Assembly (NCBI GenBank): GCA_020698575.1
Contig: CM036245.1
Span: forward strand, 37,811,148-37,875,147
Length of the DNA: 64,000 nt
Direction: 5' to 3'
DNA from: Bostrychus sinensis
Taxonomy: Eukaryota; Chordata; Actinopteri; Gobiiformes; Eleotridae
A program made the translations under genes and the position numbers. Shown here piece after piece: positions 32,465 to 43,091 of the stretch (position 1 is the first letter of the stretch; each line of letters opens with the position of its first letter). Below the pieces are notes generated by a model. That model had not been told where the DNA came from. It did not search any database and saw only the letters and a program-made list of their open reading frames with translations.

Positions 32465-33599
32465 TAGGGATGTAACGATTCACTGAAGTCACGATTCGAT
32501 TCGATTCACGATTTTCTGTTCACGATTATGATTTTTTTTTTATTAGCAGACTTAGTTGCAGTAATTATGACCAAAATATTTTATTTTTACAGAGCATATT
32601 TGTGTCTCCTATTCAAACTTAAATTGTTGTACATTTCATAATTACTGAGATGTAATTAAAAAAAAGTAGATATTAAAACAATAACATGTAAAATTTACAA
32701 AAATATATAACATAATCTTTCTACTCTCCTCCAAAAATAGATACACTTAAGTAGCAAGCAATGCATAAATCCACACCTCAAGAAATATAAAATGGGCCTA
32801 ATAAAAGTCAAGTCTTGTAAAAATATCAGTGAGGAAAGACACATTCTCAGTTAAAAATCTGATCTCCAAGGAAAAGCTCCGGGGGAGGGGCCACTGAAAC
32901 TTCAGATTAACTTTAGGCTGTCGATGTATACATACATTGGCTATTGTTAGCCACTTAGCTTTCCTTTAGCTCGCTGCTAACAACAAGCTCCTTTCTGAAC
33001 GATGGTAAACGGAGCAAACAGGTTTGTGCTGCCTATATAATACCTTCAGAGGTGTCTCTGTCCGCCCTGGGCTTGTTGTTGTTCCCCTGTGAATGAGGGC
33101 GCTGTGCGTGCTTCCTCCTCTGTGTGAGACGTACCGAGGAGAGAAAGTACACTCCCGAGTCGCTCCGACTAATTAGTAAAACTTACAGCCTTTTTATGTT
33201 CCCGGCACATTGGGCTAGTGATTTTACGAGTTATGTAAACTAAAAGTTATAAATAAATGTTTCTTTTAAGTGAAATGGCCAGGTAATGATGTCTAGCGCC
33301 AAACAAGTGAGCCAGATTACGCGCCAGTGGCCTGCACGCTGTATTAACCCTCTCCGGGCAGGCGTTGCAGATTTGCAACAGCTAAATGCTCATTACCTAA
33401 TTACCAAAAAAAAGTCAGAATTGTTTATTACTACCCCATATGATAATTTCAAAATATCTGATTTTTCCTGTTACTTAAACTTAATTTGGCCCTGAGAGGG
33501 TTAAAGGGGCATCACGATTCATTTTTTCCCACACCGATTCAAAATGTTTTTCTTTTGCGTTGATTTTTAGCCGATTTACAAAGAATCGTTACACCCCTA
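32465..33599. mobile_element. hAT-like element with 7/8 target duplication
   Basis: The left end is TAGGGATGTAACGATTCAC and the right end reads inversely TAGGGGTGTAACGATTCTT. GTAGAAAA (32457-32464) and GTAGAAAC (33600-33607) match at 7 of 8. CACGATTCGATTCG-type subterminal repeats are at both ends, as is usual for this fish hAT group. No transposase is recognisable in 1135 bp. It carries a nested TTAA element at 33344-33504. Confidence 0.85.
33344..33504. mobile_element. piggyBac-like MITE nested in a hAT
   Basis: TTAACCCTCTCCGGGC on the left faces GCCCTGAGAGGGTTAA on the right, so 15 of 16 terminal bases pair and both ends carry TTAA (33344-33347 and 33501-33504). It is 161 bp long and non-coding. 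Its position inside the hAT shows that it inserted later. Confidence 0.8.
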
Positions 33600-33607
33600 G
33601 TAGAAAC

Positions 33608-34255
33608 AGATGGATACAGATAGAGGAATGTTTATTAACATCTAATCACATCAGAATAACAGTCAAAATGCATGAAAAGTTAGAGATAAGTGTGAGAAAT
33701 GCCTTGGCAACGGCCAGACAGGCAGAACGGACATACCCCCCCCCCCCCCCATTTGCTCCTCTGCTTCCAAGTACAATGGGTGACATGTCTGATACAATGG
33801 GTGACATTCCTGATGATGCTCCTGATGAGGTGGCCCTTTTGAAGGCTCAACTTAATGCTCAAGCTGCCTGGCTGAGAATATGAAAATGTGGTCCAAAGAA
33901 GAAGGGCAAGGCGCAGAAGGCAGCAGGGTCAGGAGGCTGCAGGTTCTGTTTTTTGCCATGGCTTGGATCTGAGCGGCAGTGGCAGTTTGGTCTTTACGAC
34001 CTTTTCATAACTCATACTTAACCAGGTGTTAGTCAAGCTTTCGATCTTCCACAAGCTGGGCTCAATGAAGACGTTACTCATACATAAGCAGACATTTCTC
34101 AGACGTATTTAGACGTTACTCATGCTGTTCTATCTAATGTCCATGGCCCAAAAATTTGTATTTGCCGCCGTATGACACCATCTGACGTAAATATTTAGAC
34201 GGAGGCAGACAGAATCATTAAACGACGCAGTGGGACAAGGCATTAAACAACCTTT
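33608..34255. other. Unassigned; coding-like relic with 21-bp tandem duplication
   Basis: A plus-strand frame ending at 33883 includes a 21-bp tandem duplication (33773-33793 and 33794-33814; peptide MGDMSDTMGDIPDD) after a 15-base poly(C). An acidic/Ala-rich segment ALLKAQLNAQAAWL follows, then stops. TTTAGAC-containing motifs recur at 32140, 34100 and 34195. I do not recognise a protein. Confidence 0.3.
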
Positions 34256-34407
34256 CCCCAATTAAAACAGAGACAAATCCAGGATTTAACCTAGGACTTA
34301 ACTCAAACTAAACCATTCATTAATAATGATGACAGACATACCTGAGTACCACTAGAAAGAGCCTGTGTTCCACCAGTGGTACCCATCCCACAGTTTGAAA
34401 ACCACTA
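34256..34407 (+). mobile_element. Right end of a minisatellite-bearing hAT-like element
   Basis: A few CTAAAC-type units (34260-34315) lead into GAGTACCACTAG, CCACCAGTGGTACCC and CACAGTTTGAAAACCACTA, the right-terminal order of the copy at 24953. The left end is not adjacent. It may belong with the tract at 31675. Confidence 0.65.
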
Positions 34408-35084
34408 GTCTAAATTATCTGTTTCTATATGTGTAAGCTGTTTGTGTATTTACTTCATTTGTGAAAGGGTCTATAGTTACCTCAAAATGATCACATCTAT
34501 GAAATGCCTTTTCCTCTAAAATAAGTAGCATTTTCTATTTTGGACATAGACTCGAGTTACATTAAATGTGAGAAATACTTTTGTCTGATAGACTGAATCC
34601 AGCGCAGTAGCAGCTTTGAGGACTGCTCTCTTCAGACATGAGTAGTGGGCAGTGCGGTTGGATTGTTTGAGCTGTAAACCTCCAGGGTGCGAGTGGGAGC
34701 GTGATCCTGGGTCAGTGCAGCTCTGCTCCCTGCTCTGGGTTCTGTGCACTGCTCTTTCATCCAACTCTCCCGGCTCCTCATTACAGGGGCCTTTCCCTTA
34801 AGTGGAAGTCCGACTGACCGTGTCACAGCCGGAGCAGGAACAGGGAACAGAGCCAGTGCACAATGGATTAGGTGGACTCTGGTCTGACTTTAGTCTGCCA
34901 GAACAGTGCACACAGCTTAACTCGGAGAGACGGGCTGTGCTGGCAGCCAACGCTCACGACTTTGCTCACAACTTTTTCTAATACCAGAACAAGGACAAGC
35001 TAACACAAGAGAGCAATGTGCACAATATACACACCTCTAAGGGCACATAGTTTCACTAGTGGTTGTTTATAATATGAATTCACC
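34408..35084. other. Unassigned DNA
   Basis: GC-richer, non-repetitive sequence at 34640-34980. There is no gene evidence. Confidence 0.35.
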
Positions 35085-35947
35085 TACAGCTGTTATCCAA
35101 TAAATGAGAATATTGCATAAAAGTGCATTTTTCTCTCAGTAGGAAAATTAAAAATGTCAAACGATGATCTGCTGTTTCTCATCTTCCTCTGGACAATATT
35201 CCATAGATTCTGTCTGGGGTTCAGGTCTGGAGAGTTTGCTGGTTGATCAGCATGTCCATAAAGCTTGTGAGCAGAAGGAAGTCTGCAGTCCTCTAAAACT
35301 TCACAATAAAAGGCTGTGTGGACTTTATACTTCAGGAAACACACTGGTCTATTAACCTCCATTAGAAAAGATGCTGCTGACCTTGTCTCTGGTTCAGGAA
35401 AGCCCTGACACAGTTGTAGATAAATGTTTCAATCCATGTGTGAGTGGAGGCTCCTGATACACTCTTTTTTTTTTCAGCACTGGTTTTCTTTCCACTCAAA
35501 TTTCTTGTAATCTGCTTAATACATCACTCTGTGAGCAGCAGCTTCTTTATCAATAACCTGTGTTTTTTTTTTTTTTTTTTCTCTCCGTGGAGTGGTCAGT
35601 GACTATAGGAAACTGTTTGTAGCCCTCCTGATAGTGAAGCCGACCGAACCAGACTGAGACCATGAGGCTCAGGAAACTTTTACACGTTTCCATTTCATTT
35701 AGAGTTTGAGTGTGACATTGACAGTTTACAATATTCAACTATTTCACAATGTTCTCATTTTGTGAATTTGTGGTTTTCTGTAACTGTGAACCATAATTAT
35801 CAAAATTATAAGAAAACAGTGCCTGAAATGCTTTTCTTTGTCTCTACTGAAACTATAAATATATACGTGTCTGACTTTTTGAACTGAGTCACTGGGGGAA
35901 AAATTGCACTTTTACATGATATTCTAATTTCTTGAATAGCATATGTA
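35085..35947 (-). mobile_element. Tc1/mariner-like transposon, deletion derivative
   Basis: The left end TACAGCTGTTATCCAATAAA and the right end, inversely TACATATGCTATTCAAGAAA, continue into GAGAATATTGCATAAAAGTG and TAGAATATCATGTAAAAGTG; TA lies at both edges. A minus-strand transposase relic sits near the left end. It is 863 bp, about half the usual length. Poly(T) runs (35465-35475 and 35562-35580) lie inside. Confidence 0.8.
35093..35362 (-). pseudogene. Tc1/mariner-like transposase C-terminal fragment
   Basis: The frame includes PANSPDLNPRQNLWNIVQRK, the conserved PANSPDLNPIENLW box, with the catalytic Glu replaced by Gln. Upstream HKLYGHADQ is a broken version of the region before it. 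The other catalytic aspartates are missing. It is inactive. Confidence 0.8.
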
Positions 35948-36639
35948 CATGTCTTTGCATAATGGGAGGAAGAGAGCACCCACAATAGCACAGGAGTGTT
36001 TCCTAATTGCCAGGACCCTTTCACTTCCACTTCAGCTCCTCTCCAAGAACTGTTCCAAGTGGTTAAATTCCACACCTCCTCCGAAGCTCATCTCTTCCAT
36101 GAAGCTAATTCAAGAAGCATTCTCTGCAGCCTCTCTTCGGTACAAATTGCTCACAGTGCACTGTGACCCAAGCATGTGTGAAAGTGTTCATGTGTGCCAT
36201 TGGCAGGACACTTGCCAATGGCACACATTGTTAACCCCGAAGGAAACGCCTCAAAGGAGCCTCCAGAAGAAGGATCCTTGCAATTGGGAAACACCCAAAG
36301 AAGGCATGCAGACTCCAAACTGCTGCTCGACAAGCCCTTTACCTCTGTGCATCCAATAGTACCAACACTGATATATGAAGTAACATGTAATCTCATTTGT
36401 GCACGTTCAAGCTTATGAATAATGGAACAAGAAGAATTAGCCTGTTAATTCAACTATTTCCAGTTGAGTTGTTCCCAGTCACCCAGGACATCAGATAGCC
36501 TCCTAAAAGAACTGAATGAAAGCATGAGAATGTGGGGAATATGGGGAAAAAAAATTTATTATAAATCAATCTCATAGAGAGGAGTGGATAGCAAACAATG
36601 GTGCCCTGACGTGCTTTTAAGTTGGTCCTAATTGGTGGG
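35948..36639. other. Unassigned DNA with one perfect hairpin
   Basis: A 138-codon plus-strand frame (35943-36359) has no recognisable domain. The hairpin is listed separately. Confidence 0.35.
36190..36228. other. Perfect 16-bp inverted repeat
   Basis: ATGTGTGCCATTGGCA (36190-36205) and TGCCAATGGCACACAT (36213-36228) pair without mismatch around a 7-nt loop. It has no T-run for a terminator and is too short for a typical microRNA precursor. Confidence 0.9.
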
Positions 36640-37087
36640 CAGGGGTGTAACATCAGGCAGTGCAGCCAGTGGAACTCCACTGTGGCCCAGGGGGTTAAAG
36701 GGCCCTGGAGATCGGGTCTTGTTTGTCTATGGTCAAGTTTCTTCCTCAAAATAGTTTTAATTCATGTTAAATTTAACCAACACATTATAAATTATAAGAC
36801 CTGGATAGATCTGTATCATATTTGAGCTAGTTCATATCAGGAAATTAATGTGTTTTTTTTTCTTATGATTGATGCAAACATAAATTTTAAACACAAGTAT
36901 ATATATTTTTTTATTAAGCTCTGCAGACTACAAGAACTGATCTATGAATCCAGTAAAAACAACTGGTAGCCACATTTTATTAGTTAAAAGCCTAATGCAT
37001 AAACCTGAAGTGCTGATTAGCTTTATACCACTTGGGCCCATTCTAAAAATCTGCACTGGGGCCCCTCATTACTAAGTTACGCCACTG
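36640..37087. mobile_element. hAT-like element with 6/8 target duplication
   Basis: The left end is CAGGGGTGTAACATCAGG and the right end reads inversely CAGTGGCGTAACTTAGTA. GGCCCAGGGG and GGGGCCCCTC lie just inside. The flanks TTGGTGGG (36632-36639) and TAGGTGAG (37088-37095) match at 6 of 8. It is non-coding. Confidence 0.75.
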
Positions 37088-38185
37088 TAGGTGAGTTTTT
37101 ATAGATGTTTTAAAGTGGGATATAATTAATTATGAATAAATGGTAAGCATTTACAAGTCCCAATAACATAATCAAAAATAACAATTTATGACCAGTGACT
37201 TGGAAAAGAGTCAACCCGCAGAAGAAGTGAGTGACCTTGAAGAAATTAAGTTAAACAAGTCAAGCACCACAGTTCGACATGTTACAGAAACTTATTTTAT
37301 GAAATCTTCAGTGGAAACTATAACCTGTAAAACATTCATAATGCCTCTCATGGGGCAACTATTAAAGTGGCACTGACAAAACAGCATATGTCATATAATG
37401 TTTAAATGAACTTGTGTTTCAACTGGCTGGAAAATGAACCTAATAAAAATGCAACATAGACAATCTCCTCACATGTTGAACCAGTTCTAACTTAAAGAAT
37501 GATTCCCATCAGATCCCCACAACATTGTAATGATGTTTTAATGTACAAACTGATACAGTGGTCATCCGTCCGGGACACTAACATAATAAAATAACATTTT
37601 CTATTCATGAGGCTGTCACTGTGACAAACGTAATGAAGGAGTAAACCTGAAAACCTGCCATTCACTGCCAATCATCTGAACTGAAACTGAACAATTAAGG
37701 ATACAATATCATAGACACATTAGATGCTCATTTATTCCATTAGATATTAACAATTCTTCATGTGTAAACCTGATAACATGGGCCATGTGTGTCCGTTAAT
37801 ATTATTCTTTTATCACAAAGCAATAACCCTGTGTTAGCCCGACTCCCCAGTGGCCACCCCCGGCCCGTGATATTAAACCTGTGGGGGTTTGATCACAACT
37901 CGGGGTCTGCTGGCGAAGTGAGCAGACGCTGCAGACCCCCGGCGCATTGCTTAGCCACATTATCACTGCGGCCCACCAACCCAAATGTCATTACACACTC
38001 ATTACAGGCTGGAGCGGAGCCACAGAGAGCCAAAGCTGAATCATAACGCCTTCATTTAGCTCCTCAGGCAGACACGCTGTTCTTCATACTGACCCCAGCC
38101 CCCATGTTCACACAATGATCATGTTCATTTAGTTTGGTTTTACACTTTGTTTGGTTATTCTACATTTTATGTGTTCACTCCTTCT
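37088..38185. other. Repeat-poor DNA; candidate conserved tract 37790-38050
   Basis: 37790-38050 is GC- and CpG-rich (GCCCGACTCCCCAGTGG, CCCCCGGCGCATTGC), with TCATTACACACTCATTACAG at its right. It has no repeat signature. The remainder is AT-rich, without features. Confidence 0.35.
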
Positions 38186-38189
38186 TTTT

Positions 38190-38620
38190 CTTTGGTCTGT
38201 TTTCTTGGGGGTTGTAAGAGTATCTGTCATATCCTCTGCATTACCTCCTCTCACAACAACTAACTTCTTGTGCTCTGTCAGTACATCCATAAATCTCCTC
38301 TTTGGTCTTCCTCTAGGCTTGGCAGTCTAACCTCAGCATCCTTCTACCCATATATTCACTGTCCCTCCTCTGTGCATGTCCAAATCATCTCAGTCTGGCC
38401 TCACTGACTTTGGTCCAAAACATCTCTCATGAGCTGTCCGTCTAATGCGCTCATTCCTAATCCTTTCGATCCTCATCATGAACAAAGACAACTTCAACAT
38501 CTTCAGCTCTGGTCCTTCCAGCTCTTTTTCCTCAGTGCCACATTGTTTAAACCGTACAACATTGCTGGTCTCACCACTGTCCTGTACTGTTGCCCCAGTG
38601 ACGACTGGACTTTGGCTGAC
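38190..38620 (-). pseudogene. LINE reverse-transcriptase fragment (RTE-like C-terminal region)
   Basis: On the minus strand, QYRTVVRPAMLYGLNNVALR is followed after a frameshift by ELKMLKLSLFMMRIERIRNE and then RIRRTAH and RGRPKRRFMDV. These boxes occur in this order downstream of the catalytic core in endonuclease-type LINE polymerases of fish. At least one frameshift and several stops are present. The catalytic YxDD region is not included. Confidence 0.75.
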
Positions 38621-38639
38621 CCCATCTGTGCTCCTGTCC

Positions 38640-38995
38640 CAACATGTGGGCCCTCAACCTCACCTCTATGGACTTCCCGGAAATACCTCACCCCCCACTC
38701 CCCTGTCTGGATGAGGCCCACCTGCTGCATCCTTACAGACCTGAACTATGGTACTATAGATGAGCTTTATTTAACAGTCCTAGACACATTTTGCATTTTT
38801 TTTCCCCAATAGCTGGGTTTTTAGGAGTTTTTCCAAACCAAGAAGAAGGGTTGTCCTAGTTCTGTTTAGTTTAGTGTAGCTATTGTTTATGTCTGATTGT
38901 GTGTTTATGTTTGATTAACTGTTTGTGAAGCCCTTTGATGTGACTGCTGTTTTGTTACTGGGCTATAGAAATAAAACTGAATCGAACCCATCATC
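38640..38995 (+). mobile_element. L2-like LINE/SINE 3' end, copy 1
   Basis: AACAGTCCTAGACACA, TAGGAGTTTTTCCAAACCAA, GTCTGATTGTGTGTTTATG, TTGATTAACTGTTTGTGAAG and GGGCTATAGAAATAAAACTG match 53600-53945 in order. The tail follows the well-known L2-type GGGCTATA-AATAAA-TTGAA design. It abuts the minus-strand LINE fragment on its left. Confidence 0.75.
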
Positions 38996-40730
38996 TTACT
39001 ATGTTATTAGTTGAAAATATGGGAGTCACATAAGATAGCAATGTTTTTAAAATGTTTTGCAGTCATCATCATCTCTTCATCTCTGTGAGGGAAATGCAGC
39101 TGTAGTGTATTTTCAACTAGGAAGACTGGAACATTTCTTTTTCTCATCCATACCCTACTACCTGTCTGTCACTGTCAGGCAATTACAGCCTGCCACCTGC
39201 CTCTCATCTAATCCATTTCATCCATCCAAGCCATTTTCACATATATTTATACACACCTTCTCCCCTCAGTCATCCTGCTGTCCAGCTAGACGCCGCAACC
39301 CTCCTCCTCCAAACTCCACCGCAGCAGCAAAACCATCATCCCCCTCAGCCTCTCCTTCTAATTTAGATAACTAATCTCTCAAACTCTCCCTTCATCTCTG
39401 ATGTCTGTGCCTGCTGGGGTCTAAGCACCAAAGTTTATTCCTTTAATAAATCATTTTTTACACTTAACTCATTTGTCTGTTTGTTTTAACTCTCTACTGG
39501 TTGAAATGAGTGTTATCCTAGAGTTGCAATGGAGTGACTGGAAACTCTGGATGTCTGAGGCAGGACAAGTTTATATATCATTGGTACAGGACCAGAGAGT
39601 AGTATTGACCGTTTAAGTCTGGCTATGGACAGCAAAGACATCATACAGTCAGAACAAAAGCTATTTTATTTTAGGATAGTTATTTGGATAAGAACATTGG
39701 TAAAGGGGGCAACAATCCTCTTAGTATCTTACTGCTCTCTCTGTGGCGTGACTGTCTGATTCAAAACCAGTGCATAGTGTCTACATTTCAGGATGTTGTT
39801 AAAATAAAGAGCCGTCCCACTCATCAAACTCCTTGAGACACTAGCAGCTTTGTTACTGCAGTTCAAATGTAAAAGCTCTCATTCAATACAACAGCAATAA
39901 TCTGCAGATACTGGCAACAAGTGATGCTAGTTTGACCAAGACACAATCTGCAGAGACCAAAAGTCAAGCCATAGCCAAATGAAGCTTAAAACATTGACAG
40001 AGAGTGAACCAGCTCAGGACCGGGCCTCCTATTGTTGTTATAGTTCATATTTGATCAGATTCAGTGTTTACACATCAATATTAGCCTCAACAGCGAACAA
40101 ATATGAAAGCAGTGTACTGGTGACTTACCTGGAGATACCAGAGTGAGGGAGAGGAGGCATGTGGAGACAAAAACAGAAGAAAGAGATATTTGTTAGTGAT
40201 CGGTCAATACTGCACATCTTAAGCCAAAACAAACATGGTAGAAAAAAAAAAAGAATGACCATCAAATATTTATGCCATAATAAAGTTTCATTACAAAACA
40301 TCACAAAATAATGGAACATTCTCTTTTCTTGGCTACCTGCTTAAAGCTGGTGACCATGCAAATGTGAACAATTTATGACCTATCTATATGGTGTCCTGGC
40401 CAGAGTCTAAGAGGTATTAATACAAAAAACAGATGAAAGAATTCCTCTCCCTTAAAAATTCTTTACCCTTTACAATCAGTTATTTTTCTTCTGATATTGC
40501 CATTAAAACGGAAATTACGTATATTTTAATGTCACAACACCCAGTTTGTTTGAGAATGACTTGGCTTTTTCAGATGTAACATCAGGTGTTCCTCAGGGCT
40601 CTATTATGGGGCCACTTTCTTTTCTTTTTTTTTTTTTTTTTTGTAATTTGTATTTTATACTCCAGTCCTAAGCACTGCTTCAATTTGTTTACAACTCCAT
40701 ACACTTGTTTTTGGTTTCTGAATTTTAAAA
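38996..40730. other. Mostly unassigned; possible LTR fragment 39150-39480
   Basis: 39290-39480 has GTGCCTGCTGGGGTCTAAGC followed by AATAAA (39446-39451), resembling the 3' part of some fish LTR elements, but no matching ends are seen. The rest has no feature beyond a poly(T) run at 40625-40642. Confidence 0.3.
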
Positions 40731-40734
40731 ACAC

Positions 40735-40753
40735 AAGGTAGGATGAGGGTTAA
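40735..40753. mobile_element. piggyBac-like right end, orphan
   Basis: GGTAGGATGAGGGTTAA reads inversely TTAACCCTCATCCTACC, matching the termini of 28571-29534. No left partner is visible nearby. Confidence 0.45.
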
Positions 40754-42295
40754 GCATCCACAGTTCTTCATCCAGTAATTCTGAATCAGGGCCATTCCCA
40801 GAGTAGATGCATCAAAGCTCTTTTTGCACTACATTTCCAACATTTGTCTGTGTGGGGCCAGTTTTTTCAATGGAGTTAGGCTATTACATTTATATACAAA
40901 AGTATGTTATGGTTAAGGTTAGGGGTGGGTTAGGACATTGTGTAATGTTTCGTCCTGGAATTGGGGGTGACTGGAACTTTTCTTTTCCCATTTTTTTCCT
41001 CGATATATCAGTAATCTGCAACAAAATATAAAGAATGCCAGTTACTTTAGTTGGAATTTCTTCCAGACCAGTGTTGGTGAGTACTATACCTTGACATGTT
41101 TCAACTCCATATTTAATGACTTCACATTGCTATATTTGGTAAGTAGCTGATACTGGCTGCAATTGTTTGTTTTCTCAAATTTTAAAATAACATTTTCTGG
41201 TGAGTCAATAAATCCCTCCATCTATATAAATTGATAAAGGTAATAACACAGCGAACCCTAATAGAAGAATGAACATGGTATGTAAGAAAATCTATATAGG
41301 AAAATCCAATATCAACAGCTCCCATCTGAACCCAAGACCTAGCACCTGCTAAGAATCAATTGAAATATACAGTTTGAGAGCTTCCCTCGCTCCAGCAGCC
41401 CAGCATTTAGCAGAAATACCAAACAAACCTTTATGTGCAGGTAAATTGATTGAAACAGTAGTCCTCTTGTCAAGCTGCAAGCGGACACATTGAATTATTC
41501 ATTGTGCGACATATCTGCAAAGAATAAAGAAACAATCCTCTTTTATGTCAGTGGCCATTCCCCATTTCCATTTTTATAGCCGGAAAAGACGGTTTTAGGA
41601 GCGGCTGTCAGTCCTAATGAGATGTCACTTGATTTAGGGTCAGACTGCGCTGTTTCGCACCGCACCTTCAGACGTCAATAGGAATCAATATAGTCCATGC
41701 AATTATTAATACAGTCCAGGGCAGTTAGATGTGAATGAGACAGATGACATTAGGGAGCATTGATCTTGAAGGGAAATGGATTTCATAAAGCACTCAATAC
41801 CTTCATTATATTGGACACAATGGAGAGTCTCGGGATGCTCACAAGCCAAAGGGCCGCAACACAATGGTCCCCAATAACCAGCGTGAAGAGATATGAACTG
41901 TCAGAGCCACCCGTTATTAGCACACAATAGGGTGATATTGTTCATCTGATAACCCCTTTTGTAGATTCAATATACATAGTTATGTGTTTAAGCTATGTAT
42001 CTAAGAATAGCATATAAACAATAAGACACACACACAAAAAAAGCATTAACCCTGGGCTAAGGTTTGTTTTTGTAACAACATTACTAATGTTGGGTATATT
42101 TCATCTGATACTGTTTAGAAAAAAAAAAAAAAAAACTACAAAATTACACATCAAAATATAAGTACAACAATACTTAGCAAATTTAAGTCCTTTTTTATTT
42201 CTAGTTATAAAAGCTATCTAAAAATGTAAATTAATAAATAGATAAAAAAAAAGATAATATATAAATAACTAAATAAATAATGGGAGGACCCTGTA
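40754..42295. other. Repeat-poor DNA; candidate conserved tract 41560-41920
   Basis: 41560-41920 is non-repetitive with preserved CpGs and homeodomain-like AT cores (AGCCGGAAAAGACGGTTTTA, GCAATTATTAATACAG). A poly(A) run lies at 42119-42135. There is no gene structure. Confidence 0.35.
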
Positions 42296-42299
42296 AAAA

Positions 42300-42720
42300 T
42301 CCAATCCAATTCAACTTTATTTACAGAGCACACAGTACATCAAAGTGCTGTTCACAGCAATGGAGTAAGACAAACAACAAATAATTATAAATATACTACT
42401 AGGAAGCATGTAAAATGAACTTTAAAAGAACAAAAAACAGTTGTATCAATAAAAACCTATGAAAACAAGAAACAAAAAATAAAACAAAACTAAAAAAAAC
42501 AATACAATCATTAAAACAATAAAAGTCAACAATTAGAACTGTGTTAAAAGCCAAAGAGGAAAAAAAATGTTTTAAGAGAGAGAGATACTGTGGGTGCAAG
42601 ACCATGTAGGCATTTAAATATAAGAATTTTAAAAAGTCCTGTACTTCTAAAAAAAATACTACAAAAAAATCTATCCTGAAAAAAAAAAAAAAAAAAAAAA
42701 AAAACACTTCACATTTCATT
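42300..42720 (-). mobile_element. Fish LINE/SINE-type repeat (3' end at left)
   Basis: AATTCAACTTTATTTACAGA with CAAAGTGCTGTTCACA is the reverse of a common LINE-type tail. GTGGGTGCAAGACCATGTAG further right is also a shared fish repeat block. It ends at a poly(A) tract of about 25 (42679-42704). Confidence 0.55.
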
Positions 42721-42935
42721 ATTCATGACTGACAGAAATATGGCTCTGCCATTTTGCACCTACAGTCCCTCCAACCACCACCAAACACAATCACTCTGAT
42801 ACATTCATACAGGTAAGGTGGGTAAAGTGTCTTGCCCAAGAACACAATGACAGTATGCAATGCCACCAGCAGGGTTTGAACCATGAACCTTCGGGTTAGT
42901 GGGTGAACATCTCTACCTCCTGAGCTACTGTCAGT
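42721..42935 (-). mobile_element. tRNA-derived SINE
   Basis: The minus strand reads CAGTAGCTCAGGAGGTAGAG (A-box region) and GGTTCAAACCC (B box, about 42872-42882). The plus strand shows AAGTGTCTTGCCCAAGAACA, a standard block of this fish SINE family. Confidence 0.75.
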
Positions 42936-42939
42936 TGGG

Positions 42940-43091
42940 AGAGAGAAAATGAGATGCTTGAGCTTATCTTTCATAAGTTTCAATAGTTTATTATGGAAAG
43001 ATGGCAGATATTTTCTTCATATTTGCAAGTACTCCCTGCAAAGTGCCCACATACCCCTAGAGGTCCCTGTACCCCTGGTTGGGAAACACTG
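42940..43091 (+). mobile_element. hAT-like element, right end
   Basis: GAGCTTATCTTTCATAAGTT and then TACCCCTGGTTGGGAAACACTG match the right part of 54115-54636. The left terminus is missing. Confidence 0.65.

Noticed and set aside
36190..36228. microRNA precursor
   Set aside because: The paired stem (16 bp) is too short and the 7-nt loop is unlike a typical pre-miRNA.
39057..39374. 105-codon Ser/Pro-rich protein
   Set aside because: Low-complexity composition near a possible LTR fragment. No homology is recognised and there is no exon structure.
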